From the NCBI GenBank assembly GCA_944474755.1, contig OX104114.1, positions 41,667,070-41,731,069 of the forward strand: a stretch of 64,000 nt of DNA, written 5' to 3'. Source of the DNA: Limnoperna fortunei (lineage: Eukaryota; Mollusca; Bivalvia; Mytilida; Modiolidae). Below, piece after piece: positions 39,497 to 52,900 of this stretch; position 1 is the first letter of the stretch, and each line of letters starts with the position of its first letter. The position numbers were made by a program, and so were the translations under genes. The notes under the pieces are model-generated. The model was not told where the DNA came from. It did no database searches and saw only the letters and a list, made by a program, of their open reading frames with translations.

Positions 39497-39517
39497 CGCG
39501 GGGGGGGGGTGGGGGGC
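39497..39517 (+). repeat. G-run (possible G-quadruplex)
   Basis: There is a run of ten G, then T, then six G, in an otherwise AT-rich region. It could fold into a quadruplex or be a simple-repeat slip site. Confidence 0.6.
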
Positions 39518-40402
39518 TACAAATGTCTTTCTATAATAATTTAGCCTTAGTTAATGCAAAATTATACGCTATACGAATTTCAAAGCGCATTCACTATGTA
39601 AACACAACCGTCGTTATTAATTTGATTTGGCGCGTTGGTTGGTTTGTTTAGAGGTAATTTTCAATACGTCATTTACAGAAACTTTTAAACAAATTACAAA
39701 AATAAAACTACTACTTATACTTCTCAATTTGACATAGCAGAAAAGTTTCCAGTTGCAAATACATGTATATAATTAATTGATATAACAACAACAACATTTA
39801 GCCATGCACATAAAATGTTTCAAATGAAACACATTTAATATGTTATTAAAAATATTCTTTTTGAAATGATATGCAAAAACATGATGCATTGTAAAACCGT
39901 TGACTTAGATGGATTTTTCCATCTTTCTCGTTTGGACTTTTGTGTAAAGAAGGATATTTATATTTTTAAAAAATGTTTATTATTTACCTCTGTGTGTTCG
40001 TCTTTGATAACGTTAGTTTGACATTTGCAATTGTAACAAGATTGAAAATATATCGCGCAGAGGTAAACATACCATCTTTTTTATAGTTTCGCGGATGCTT
40101 TAATGACGTCTGATTCCGAAACATGTAAGTTATATGACTCGCCAACGTAAATATTTTATATCAGTACATAGCTGACGGATGATCTTCCAATGCTACATTG
40201 GTAGGCACTATTCTAAGATCAGGTATTATCTTATATTTTATACGCACAAGCCTTTTTTAATTAAACTACTTATTTAACAAAAAGCACCACTACATTTCTA
40301 CTTAACTGCAGGTTATTTTATGAGAGAGTTCTTAATAATCAAATAACAAAATCGATAAATATCTATGTAATGCGAAATAGAAATCGTTAATCTTTGTTAT
40401 AC

Positions 40403-40408
40403 CTTTAT
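40403..40408 (-). terminator. Candidate polyadenylation signal of the minus-strand gene
   Basis: TTTATT on the plus strand is AATAAA on the minus strand, about 450 bases after the stop at 40858. Assigned by position only. Confidence 0.25.
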
Positions 40409-40664
40409 TTGCAACAATTATAAGTATATAAATGAACATAAGGTCTCAAATATTACCGCCTTCATAGTCGTAAATGTTTATAATTTGAAACATTGCTAAA
40501 GTTAATATAATATTGTTTGAAATAACAAAGTCTACATACTATTAAAGCTCGTTATAGCATATTTTAATGTTATCTATATTTAGAATATAGAATTAAAAAC
40601 GATACACTCAAAATTTCACTGGATTTGATTTAACTAGGCGTAACATACATGCATCTTTAAAAAT

Positions 40665-40768
40665 TTATACAATCCTCCCCCAATAAAAACTGGACGCCAT
40701 GAAATAGCTGAAAAATTGCTGAAAGTGGCGTTAAAACACCATTCAAACAAACAAAAAAAATCAAACAA
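40665..40768 (+). mobile_element. 5'-truncated SINE (3' tail only)
   Basis: The word AATAAAAACTGGACGCCATG, then AGCTGAAAAATTGCTGAAAG and a CAAACAAAC tail, match the 3' end of the SINE at 54029-54291 almost exactly. The near identity implies recent insertion, and the truncation is of the usual 5' type. It lies in the probable 3' UTR of the minus-strand gene. Confidence 0.8.
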
Positions 40769-40857
40769 TCGACTACCCTGCAATTCATTCCATTTTATAT
40801 TTGATTAACAAGTTTCTACTTTCTACTTAAGCGTCTAGCGTAAAGCAAAGCCTACCT

Positions 40858-40994
40858 TCATGACTTACTTGGTACCCCGCCAGCGTCAACAGAACTATCT
40901 AGCCCTGGGAAATCAGGGAGACTCGATCTCGCAGCCGGAAACATACCTGCTGAACCTGGTGGAACAGTTGCTACAGGTGCTGATACATTTTCTC
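40858..40994 (-). CDS. Terminal (or penultimate) exon with FPG
   Basis: The acceptor is ATATACAG. It encodes RENVSAPVATVPPGSAGMFP, then LPDFPGLDSSVDAGGVP. A strong donor CCAA|GTAAGT at 40869 keeps phase 1. If it is not used, the frame ends three codons later in TGA at 40858-40860. I could not find a convincing further exon, so this is given as the end. Confidence 0.6.
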
Positions 40995-43900
40995 CTGTAT
41001 ATACATTATAGATAATGAAACAAAGGTTGTGTTTATAAAGTCACATATTTTTGTTTCTTCGCTTTTAAATTTTTCATTGTAAACTATATTTGGAAAAGAT
41101 ACAAATCATGCCAGTTTGTTTCTTATCAAATTAATGACAAACAACTAAATTATCATCTAAAACAATTTGATAAATACAAACCTAAACTGAAAAGGAGTTT
41201 GTATTAGATCTATTTTCTGGTTACGGACACAGACTAGTTTGTGTTCTTTAGATAAATTCAATTTTTAAATCATGTACTATAAACATTTGAAAATTAATCA
41301 CAGAAATCACAGACTGAAAATTTTTCTTAACTATAGCGCCTTTGAAATAGATTTTAATTGAAAATATCACAACATATCACAAGTAAACAGACTGGTTTAT
41401 GTTCCATGATATGGATTTGTAGTAAAACAATGTGCACATGATTATAGTCAAAGACATGTATTAAACAGAAATAAAACGTGACAGAAAATAAAGTGCTAAT
41501 CAAAATCATAAGAATATAAACATGAATACTGCTATAAAAAGAAATAAATCGATATACTTCTTTTCAAAACTTAAATTATGATAAAATTTAAAAGTACATA
41601 TTCATATCCATGACAAGAAGTAAACAAGCTTTTTGACGGTTACTAGCTAACACATTTGTGGGTCTGAAAATATAGGATGAGATATCAAAAAGTGATAACA
41701 TCGCTAGCTACTGCAGCATATTTGACAGCTTACAAAATTACTTTCGCCAAACAAATGACAACCGATAATTTTTCCCATCATGCGCAATGTTACTTACTAC
41801 TTCGTTCATCAATAAGATTTTGAAGAATGTGCATCATTCCACCAAGATTATTTTTATCTGCATTAGTAAGATCAAGCACGGCCATTACAAGTCCATTCCC
41901 GCGCTGGGATTTGCCTGTAAAGCATAATGATTATGTGCAAAAGCGATTAAATAGATTAGAAGCTGTTATTAAGTGATGACAGAAGAATGCAAGCAACTTT
42001 GGAAAAATAAACACATACCATTAATGATATATTATCAACGTTGCAACTGTGCAAGTTTGAAATTTTAAGAGAATGTCATGCTGGTTATTAACGAATGTTA
42101 CAAGGCGTATTACAATGCTTGGATTCATGCAGTGTTAATATTTGGTCCTTTTAAATATATTACAGAAACCAATAGCTGTAATTAGCCCCAATGAACAAGA
42201 AGTTTTGTTTTTGTTTTAGAAAGATAATGCACGAAAAGGTTATGTTGTGTATGGTATGGTATTATCGTTGCATTATGATGTACACACTGCAATTACCATT
42301 AAAATATTTTTATTTAAAATAAGTTTGATGATTAGTGACCGGAACATACCTTCAGTTCTTACAGTACTGCCTATTTCTGAACCTACAATACACATCAGAA
42401 GAAAATGGAATATACATTCATACTTAGGTGAAATTGTTGAACAAACCAGAAAACTACATTTAAATAAGTTTCAGACAAAAACTAGTAGACTAAACAATAA
42501 TACATTTTTAAGTAACAAAGATTAAATAAATCTAACATTGCAAAATTTAATACCACATACCTGGAAATGAAGGCAGATCTGAAAGAGAATAAAGGCCTTT
42601 TCAACATCAATTATTGCTAACATGCGATATTTGTCTTTGTTTTTTGTTGATTTTGAAGAAGTAAATACAAGGGTTCGTTTCGCAAATATGGGTTATATTT
42701 TAGCTCCCTTCATTGGTTCATAAATATTATCCAATCTTTTAAATCTATCATCTAAGTATAACGATTAAGCGTTAAAAAGCCAATGTATTTAGGAAAACAG
42801 TACAATTTAGATTGCAGTGTAATTTATCTCTAAGTGTTAAGTATTTTACATCTAGATTCGAAGCAAACAAGAATTAAAACTAAAGATAAGAAAATTATTA
42901 CATGCATGTTTTATCCTTTACTGCTTATTGATGCTTGATTTACTTTTATTTTTCATTTGAACTATAAGCTAAATTATTAAAAACCTAAATTAATGAATAT
43001 ATTATGTTTTCGATTCTTTAAATATTACCTGATTGAAGATTTGTCGTCAAACTATTAGATGATTCAGATTTCCTAACTTCTACTGTTGATGTGGAACGTC
43101 CAGAGACAGAACCTGAATCAGCGGTTCCTTTAGAAGAACTTGTCGAGCCAGCTGAAGAGCTTGATAACGCTTCCCCGGAAATTTTAGTCCAAGCATTAGA
43201 AGAACCGGATGGAATTGCACCAGAATCTAGCGAACCGAATAAGGACGCATCAACAGATGCAGGAATGTTATCAATATCCTTGGCAGGAAAGACGGGTGGA
43301 GGTGGTGGAACTTCACCAGGTCCAAATGGTTTTTCAGCGCCTGAATATGTACAGTGGTAAAGTTTATTACTACTAATCACAAGTATATAAAAATGTTCAG
43401 TTACCAGATACAAATAGTACTGTGGTGCTGTTTATTTATTGCGTTGTTGTCAAAAAGAAAAAATACATTTGTCTTATTTTGGATGTCAAAATTAGTTGTA
43501 TTATTATTATAAATGTAATTAACATTATAATATAGATTGAAATTAATTTAAATGCTGTAAGAAAACAACACTGTAAAATTAAGAAAGAAACACGTCAAGC
43601 AGTAATAAAAACAGTCAATCACCAATTCATTCTAAAACATAATTTGGCATCCGATGTCGTTATCATTTAACTTTTCTTCATTTCTACTTCAAGCAATTCT
43701 ATTTTCAGCTGTCTATATGCATGCACGTATTGAACATAATACAAATTGACTTTGAATTTGTTTAAACGTTAAATTTAAAAAAGGTATGTGTTCAATGACG
43801 TCACATCACTAGAACATTGTAACATTATAATAACTTAAATATAGCATTAATGGTTACGTTTTCTCAGTCAATAAACTTAACTCGACAATAAGATAGGTAT

Positions 43901-46900
43901 AAGCCTAAGTTTTTACCATTTTTAGACCAAACAAAACATGTTTTGTCAAATTTATCATGATAAATATTGAAATATATTAAAAACAGTTTAAAAATAAACC
44001 TTATTAACTACTCAGGACAAACTTCATCTTATATTTCATTGAAATGAGCACTAATTTATCTAAGAAGCAAACTAAAATCTACACCATGCGGACATGCAGC
44101 TTGATATACTTCCATTAAAATGATTTAATATGTGGTCATTGATAATTTAAATGTTTATAAGCCAGTTGCAAACGTGTAATTGTAATCATGTTTGTCAACA
44201 TTTGATGTAAATATGTACAATTTTTACAATCACAGAAATTTGTCCAAATTTTATAAAGAGGCGAAAGCAGTAGAAAATTAAAAAAAATGGAAGTAAATAC
44301 TACTGTATCTATCCTTCATCAACTAATATCTAAAAGCTTCATTAATACATCATGTTTACCCTGAATTGTAAGCGAAAACGAAACCGGTAAACCTGACGAT
44401 GTCTTTGATTTTGTCGAGGTCACGCCTACAGCTGTAAATCAATATGGGTTTTCATAGTGAGTTTCAACATAAACAACTCATACTGTGTGGATCTTTTATG
44501 CAAAATAATTCGACATTTAACGCAAAAGTGTACAGATACCTTCGTTGACAATATTTAATTTTTTAATATCCAAATAAGGACATAGTGAACTGCAATCGCT
44601 CAGTCTGTAATTATGACATTTGCTCATTAAAATCAAACATGTTAGTGTAAACCATTCTTCCCACTTTAAAAAAAACTATACTATCAAAGATATCAGTACT
44701 TCCGTTATATGTCCTGTTTGACTTTTGCTAAGTCTAGCACTCGCGAATACTTTTGTGCATCCTGTAGAGACAGATTAATCTGCATAGATCTTTTAGACTC
44801 TTATTTCGTATAGTTATAAAACCAGCTGTACTTAAACTGTGTAAATTTTATGTAATTTGTTACTTCATTTATTTTATGTGAAAGCTTAACAGTATATATA
44901 TACCTGTCAAAATTAACTTAAGACTAAGTAGCGTCTAATGTTGAACAGACACTTTTGATATAGAATAGTTGGAAATATATTGTCAAAAATGTTTATACCT
45001 AGTACACCTCTACGCAAAACCCATACACCAACTAAAATGTTAATGATTGAATATTAGTTGTATAATGCAATTAAATTTATTTAACATATTTTAGCTGAAA
45101 GTACAAATATGTTATATATCTATATCGCAAACTATGAAACAGCCCCTTTGTACATATAATATAATGGCTGTGAAATTTAGTCCAAATAAAAGGTAATAAA
45201 AAAAGTTAATTAAAATGAAATTGTTAAGAACCATAACCTGATAGATTTCACAATCTAAAATAGATCCCATCAGCCACTAGTCATCCAAAGTTTAGTTACC
45301 ATTTGACGATGAAATCATTAATGATGATTCTACTGTCATGTTTTCTGTAGGATTTGGCATAATTTGCTTAACTGTTCTGCTTTCTGCGAAAGACGTCTCA
45401 GAAATTTCACCAGGAAAAGAAGAAATCTGTGCGTCGAATCTTGCTGCATCTAATTCTCTTCTTCTTGCTAATCGGTTCGATTCCCTTCTACGACTTGCTT
45501 GTACATTAGCACCATTGACTCCGAAAATTGTCGATTGGGCAGAATTTTTTCCGGATATTGCATTTGCATTGCCGTTAGAGTTAATTTTAATAGTGGTTGA
45601 AACCAATAAACTAGACTTGTCCACCGTAGATGATTTTCCATCCTCAGTGACAATTTTATTTATTGAAGAACCATCAACTAATGGAGAATCGCTAAAAGAA
45701 TTTGATGAAACAGTGTCTCTATTGCTAGTAAGCTTTTGTTGAAAGATAGCACCATCACTTATATTTGGAAAAGTCATGACTGTTGAAGAAGAGCCTGGAA
45801 AAGTCAAATCTGTCGACGAAATTTGTGGAAAAGTCAAATCTACTGATGACGTGCCTGGAAATACCACTACACTTGGATCTGTTCTGGAACTCACGGAAAC
45901 GTCTACTTTGGATATTTCGCCAACAGTTGCAGTCGAAGACTCTCCAGTAGAAGTTTCTGGAAACTGTGCCAAAGTGTGTTCTAACTTACTATTGTCAGTT
46001 GTAGATGAGGTTGATAGAAGAGTAGTTTTAGAAATTGGGGGATCTATTTTTTCCGTCCCTGGAAATAAGGCCATATTTGTATCCGTCTTTGAATTTTCTG
46101 TCAATTGTAAAATAGAATTATCTGTTGATGATCCGGGAAATTCAGGCACAGAAGCGTCTATTATAGAAATTTCATCTTTTGATCGGGGCATGGAAGTACC
46201 CGGTAAGTTCGTAGCAACTGAATCGGCGTTTAAACTTTCTGTACCTGGAAAAGCTGAAATAGATGAACCTAAAACTGAGTTTGTAACAACAGAACTATCA
46301 AATGACGATTTATTGAACATTGTTCTATTTGCAGTGTCTACTGAAGACATTGTGACGCTTTCAGTAGTAGTCGTTAACAAAGACACTGCTTCAGACGAGA
46401 AGGCTGTTGATGAAATTTCTGTACTTGACGAAGTTGAAGTATCAGTGGTAGGATTTGTAGAACTAGAAGATTCAGTATTCGGAAATTCAGTTGAGAAAAC
46501 CTCTCCCGTTGAACTTTCTCTTACTAGAGTTTCTCCTGAAGTGTCTCTAACTAGATTACCTGATGACGAGAAATCAGGTGTAGGGAAGTGATGAAATTGT
46601 TCCTGCATTCTGTCTGCTGACAACACTGACAATTTATTAGGATAAATTGTCGGTGGTTCATTATTTTTTCCTGTTGTCGAAACAGAATATTGGTAATGAC
46701 CAACTGTAGAAACATCAGGTGTTGATGTATCCGTCATCATATTTGATGTAGAAATAAAAAGATCGGAAGGGCTAGGTGTTGATGTCGACGATTTATAAGG
46801 ACCAATTATTGGTGAAAATATACTAATTGTCGATGTTTCAGCATTTGTGTTGCCTGAACGCTTAGTAAATTGAAGTTCTATCATTGTTGTGTTTGGCAAA

Positions 46901-49900
46901 GAAGGGTCGGAATATAAGTTAGGGATATCCTCTTTAAAACTTGCAGAAAACTTATCTGTTTTAGGAAATGTAAATTCAGTATTATTTATAAGAAACTTTT
47001 CATGAAATATATTAAGCGACCTGTTATTATCACTATACGCCTTTGGAGGGTATGTGCCATTCAGTGCGGAAAACTCAGAATGAACTAACATTTCAGAAGA
47101 TAACAGATCTTTATCTGCTGAAACCAAATCAGGATTTTCAGTTGTTGTAGAGTCTGACAGTGAAGACACAAAAAAAGAAATTCGGTTTTCCGTGGCAATA
47201 TTATTGTTATTGAAGGACATGTGGGTGTATTTGTCATTTCGTGCTGAAAACTCAGAATGAACTAATAGTTTAGAGGATGAAAGATCGTTTTCTAAATTAT
47301 TAGACAGTGTTTTAACTGTAGAGTCTGGTTCAGATGTATTTACACTAATATTTTCATTTGATGAAGCTATATTCGGAATTTCAGTTGTATTTCCAGACGA
47401 TGACGATTCAGAAAACGTTAGTAATCTACCACTTTGCACCGACAATTTATTGGAGGAAAGTTTGTTTTCTAAATTAGTAGATATCGTATTAGCCGTAGAG
47501 TCTGATCCAGTAAAAACAGGTGATGTAATCACATTAACATTTTTATTTGTGAATGCAAAATCTGGATTTTCCGTTGTTGAAGTGTCAGACGATTCAGAAA
47601 AAGAATGGAATCTGCTGCTTTGCACTAAAATGCTATTGTCACTAAACGACATGGGAGTGTATGTGTCATTTTGTTCGGATATCTTAATTTGAACTAATAG
47701 TTTAGTAGATTCCAGATTGTTGTCTAAATTATTAGACATTGTATTAGTTGCAGAGTCTGATCCAGTAAACACTGGAGATGTATTTACAGTAATATCTTTA
47801 ATTGGTGAAACCAAATCAGGATCTTCAGTTGTTATACTGGCAGACAATGAAGACTCAGAAAAAGATTGTAATCTGCCACTCTGCGATGACAGCTTTGTAT
47901 CAAGACTTATCTTCATCGTTTGATCTACTGGAACACTTTCAAAAACTGCAGACACTGTTGTCGTGTCAATTGCTTGCAAACCCGGGACATTTGTTTTAGA
48001 TGTGTCAATTAATGAAGATGAGTTCGATTGTCCTGCAAGTGCAGAGGATACTATTTCGTTATTGGGAATTACCGACTTTAAAGAAACTGACTGATTTGAC
48101 ATAGAGAACTTTAATGGTGCATTAATTGAGATATATTTGACTGTCAGAACCGATGACACACTAAGATTAGCAGCATCTGATGAGGGTTGTTCGACAACAT
48201 TAGTGTCCAATGATTTGTTAACTTTGGAATTTTGGAAAATGGAATCAGTCGCTTGAATACCCTCTCCCTTATGAACTAATAAAGAGGTGTAAGTACTATC
48301 CTTAACTAACATATTATCGTACTCTACTGGAACACCTGTTACAATTGTGCTATAGGTTGAGGAAAACTCCGTGGATTTTACAGATGAAGTTGATTGCAAT
48401 TTATTTTCAGCAGCTAATACAAAGACAGACGAACTTGATTCATTTGACAGTGGTATCAAATTTGAAGAATGATTTTCATTTTTTGTAGTTGACAAGGAAC
48501 GGAATGAAGGCGTAAAGGATGTAGAATTTTCCGCAAGTACGTTTTCTGACAAATATGGATCGGAAAATGAAGTGGAATCTGAAGTGGGGCCAGACACTCC
48601 AATGGCCTCAGGAGTAGAATGGTGCAGAATATTTTCAGACATGATTTTATCAGAGGACCTATAAACACCTTCTATATAAGAAATGTTGGTGATAAATCTT
48701 TCATTTGTGGTTTTTCCGTGATGAGTTTTGGAGGGTGCATTTGTAGTGGCTGAATAATTTGCTCCAGGCAGAGGGGAAGTATAATCGGCAGTACTGGGTA
48801 AAGTCAATGTTGAGAAAGACTGTACTTTTGAGCTCTTTTCGTATGATTCAATCGTATGCATATCTCTTGCAGTAAGATCTACTGGCGAATGTGCAGAAAC
48901 TATTTTAACTGACTTGGAACGATTGCCATATACTAGAGGACCATCTGATTCTAATGTCCCGCTAATTGTAGGAAAGGCATTTTGTGCTAAATGTACAGAT
49001 GTTGAATGTTCGTTTGCTAGCTTTTTTGTCATAGAACTGACAAGCAAATCAGATCCATATAACGTTGGTGATGAATCTATAGAAGTATGGTCGCCTGCAA
49101 TAGCTAAAGGTGTAGACAATTCCGGAGACACCGTTGTTAAATTTGTAACCATCACACTGTCAGACATAATGGTAATATCCGGTAAGGTGTGATTGGAATC
49201 TACTAAAGAGTAATTCATTGTGTTTGTTTTACTCTGTGTTCTAAAGGGAGTAGTAGATTTTTCTGCAGACTTAATTGTAGATTCGTCAACAATTGGTGCA
49301 GAGTCAGCTAACTGATAGTTAAATGGATTGTTTGCAAAAGAATCAGATTCAATTGTAACAGATAATGACTTAGTTGGCAAACTTTGAAAGGAATGATCAT
49401 CTTTTATTACTACTGCTTTAACCACAGGAACTACAGACACGTCAGGTTCTTCTATTGCTGATATTTGTGTAAATGAAGATGAAACCAAGGCATCTTTTAA
49501 TCTGGTAGAATCTGAAGAAGACTCATATAAGCTAGACGTCAGAGATGTATTTTCAGAGGATGTAGAAAAGGTACTATCTATTGTTTCACGTCTCAATGAC
49601 GTATCCACAGGTTTTACTAGAATATTGACACTTTCTAAAGCATATACTACACTGTTATTTTGTAAACCTGTCGATGCATCTATTCCGCCAATAGAAGACG
49701 ATGAGTAATTTCTAGAAGGGAGTATAGCAGAGTCTCCAGTTGACTGAATAATAGTCTTGTCCACATCGAATACAGTGACACGTGTATCATCCTTCGGATA
49801 AGATAAACCAGTATCATCAATAGCATCAGATTCGTTTTTGATATATGGGGAATTAATTGGCAAACTTTGTGAAGAATGGTTAACTGTTAAGACTACAGTC

Positions 49901-52900
49901 TTAACCACAGGCACCACAGAAACGGCAGGTTCTTCTATTGCTGATATTAGGGCAATAGATGGGGACGATACCAAACCATCTTCGTGTCTTGCAGAATCTC
50001 GTAAGCTAGACGTTAAAGAGGTATTTTTAGTAGAAGCAGAGATAGTACCATTAGAAGAATCTCTTTTAGAGACTGCAGCAAAGTCGCCTTCAGTTGACTT
50101 GATAATAGTCTTGACAATATCAGCTACATTGACACGTGTATCATTCGCTGGCAAAGATAAGACATTTTCAGTCATAGAAAATGACTTTATGTCCGTCTTC
50201 GAAAAGATGGACGACCCAACAGCAGATGTCCAATTAGATGAACCTGACAGAGCTTTTCCTGCATTAAAAGACAACATGGACTCGTCGTCAGCAGACGTGG
50301 TCATAGTATCTTCTACTAAAGGAGCTGGAAACACTGGCGGTGGCGGAAGTCTCGTGAATATATCTTTGTTTGGAAGACTAGACAGAGCATCTGCTGCAGA
50401 GCTAGTGGCAAAAGAATGTGAGGCATCAGATAAAGACGATGCCGAGGCTGGGACAGAGGTCATGATTTTTGTTTCTGATGATATTATATTTATATTTTTC
50501 GTACCTGGAAAAGTCTGTAAGTCAGAAGAAGACATCTTAGCGGCTGATATACTGTTTCCTATTTCCATTCCTGAATAAAAATTGATAAATTACTTGCTAA
50601 ACCACATGAAATTATTGATAACAATTAATCAACAAAACCCTGATTTTTAAAAAAAAATCGGAAGGCAAATGCAGATTTAAAACATTTCTTAATGGGTATG
50701 TCCTTGGGTTAGTCATATATAAATAACATGCTGAGACCAGAAATAAAATATGTGTCAATATAACTCAATAAAGCTTCTTTTTTTATTTCAATAATCATTA
50801 ATGTGTACACGCTAGATACACTATATTACTAGTATATATTGGGAGCGTTTTTCCAAACTTAATAATTTTATCCAACCAGGCATTATATTCAATCAGACTT
50901 ATTGTGTGTCGCTTTTAGTAGATTGATTGATTGATTGATTGATTGGATGTCTGCTTTACGTCCAGCGAGAAGTATTTCAGCTATATTCAGGACGGGAACA
51001 AGTAAACAAACAATAAATCAACGGAAAATGGGGTTGCGATGGGTCACGGGGAATACTGTTTAGACTGCCACTGGAAAATTATGGAGTTTTGGGTAGGGGC
51101 GGAAAATTTAGCCTTTTGTAGCGGCTATAATGAGCCTACTCTTTTCGAAATCTACAAAAGGGGTCTTTATCGTGGAAGGAGCGTGGCACTCTCCAAACAC
51201 GCTACCCACTATAATTAATAGTTAAAGAAAGTCCGTCTCTAAGATTTGATCAGACTTTTTTCCTGAATAATAGGTGGTTTTCGGTTTGCTATATTTTCCA
51301 TTCCATGGACATGACATTTAATAACTTGACATGTAAATAAATTAAAGTTAGGCGCTGCTTACTCGTCCGGATCACCTGATTGCACACTTAGTTTTGGTGT
51401 GTTGGTAATAAAAATGATCTCTCTCTTTTTAACATCAACTATAAAAAAAGATACCTGGAAATGCGGGGACATCAGCAACGGCAACTGACTTACTACTTGA
51501 ATCCGAAGCACCAATATGGTCTGCACCTAAAACCATTAACAAATCAATATGTTTAATAAGCAGGTTAATATTTTGAAATAATTTTCAAAACTATTTTCCT
51601 TTTTTGTAGATGTTAAGGTGATGACGAAAACCAAAAGTCAAAAATTATTCGAAATTGCCTGAGCATAATATGTAATATCATATACTAACCTGGAAACGCC
51701 GCAATCATTGTTGGAGTATTTTTTGTGATTGTTTTTGTTTCTGTTACTGTAACGGCGTTTGATTCAGATCCTGGAAATGCAGCGATGTTTTGAGGAACTC
51801 TAGCAGTTGGATTATTTGCAGCGCCAGGGAAGGCTGCAACATTTGCAGGAATAACAGCCGGTGGTGTCAAGATATTGGTCCGCGTTCTCGTTGCACTAGA
51901 CACTAAATTGATTTGGTTTGAAGCAGCCTGAGCTGCAGCTCCACCTTCAAATATTAAAAACCAATAACTTTTAAATATCTTTGAATAAGAAAACTAAAAG
52001 CATATAATTTTTAATGAATAATTTTAGAAAAATCAAAATGAAAATTGTTCCATAAAACATCCTTGTGTTTATATAATTTCAACAGTTTAACATGCATTAA
52101 TAGTACGCTTTAATTATGAAAATGGTTCATTATGAGTTTTTAATACAGCAGCATTTGCTATGCATCTGGTTAAATGCCTGTCGTGTGTACAATGTCTTCA
52201 TATGTAAACTGAAAAATGACCGTACACATTATTACATAAATAGCTGATGTTAGTCAGTTCATCCAACAAAAAATGTTTTTGATAGCTGTTTGTGTATCCA
52301 AAAAAAATTTTAAAATATATATATTATAGAGAGAACAATTATTAGAATAAAAAAAGAGATACTATTAAATTTTTGGTTATATTAATGGAAATAGAATTTG
52401 AAAGATATTAGTAACGCGAGATTAATTTGTATAATATATGGAAACCATTCGAAATGTTTGTGGAAATAGAAATGTGTTATAAAATAAATGAAATCCTTCT
52501 AATGATTTATTCATAAGTCTTATGAAATTTGAAAAAAAAATTAAATTAACGTGCATCACTACATAATCAATTTAGCAACTAAAAATTATAGGTAAAGTAA
52601 ATTAAGTATACGCTTAATAGCCACCAAAGGTATTTGTGTTGGTAGGTGCAGTCAACAGTAATTCATAATTACATTAGTATGATCTTCTTCATTCTCCTAC
52701 TTGTATAATATAATTGAAACGCCCCAAAAATAGCTGTATAAATGCTTTGATCTATTTAGAGTACTTTAAAGCTTGTATTTTCAAAAACAAAATCGATATA
52801 TATATATATTTCTGCAGTTGAACCACAGCATAACGCATGCAATATATGGGTTGCTCATGATTAATGAAATAGCAAATCAATTGGTGCAATTATTCATTGC

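Noticed and set aside
42005..42034. Possible minus-strand exon with a good GTATGT donor
   Set aside because: The only acceptor gives 28 bases with an in-frame stop, breaking the phase-1 rule.
45338..50578. Several plus-strand open frames of 80-270 codons
   Set aside because: All are antisense shadows of the giant Ser/Thr-rich exon, without splice sites or independent bias.
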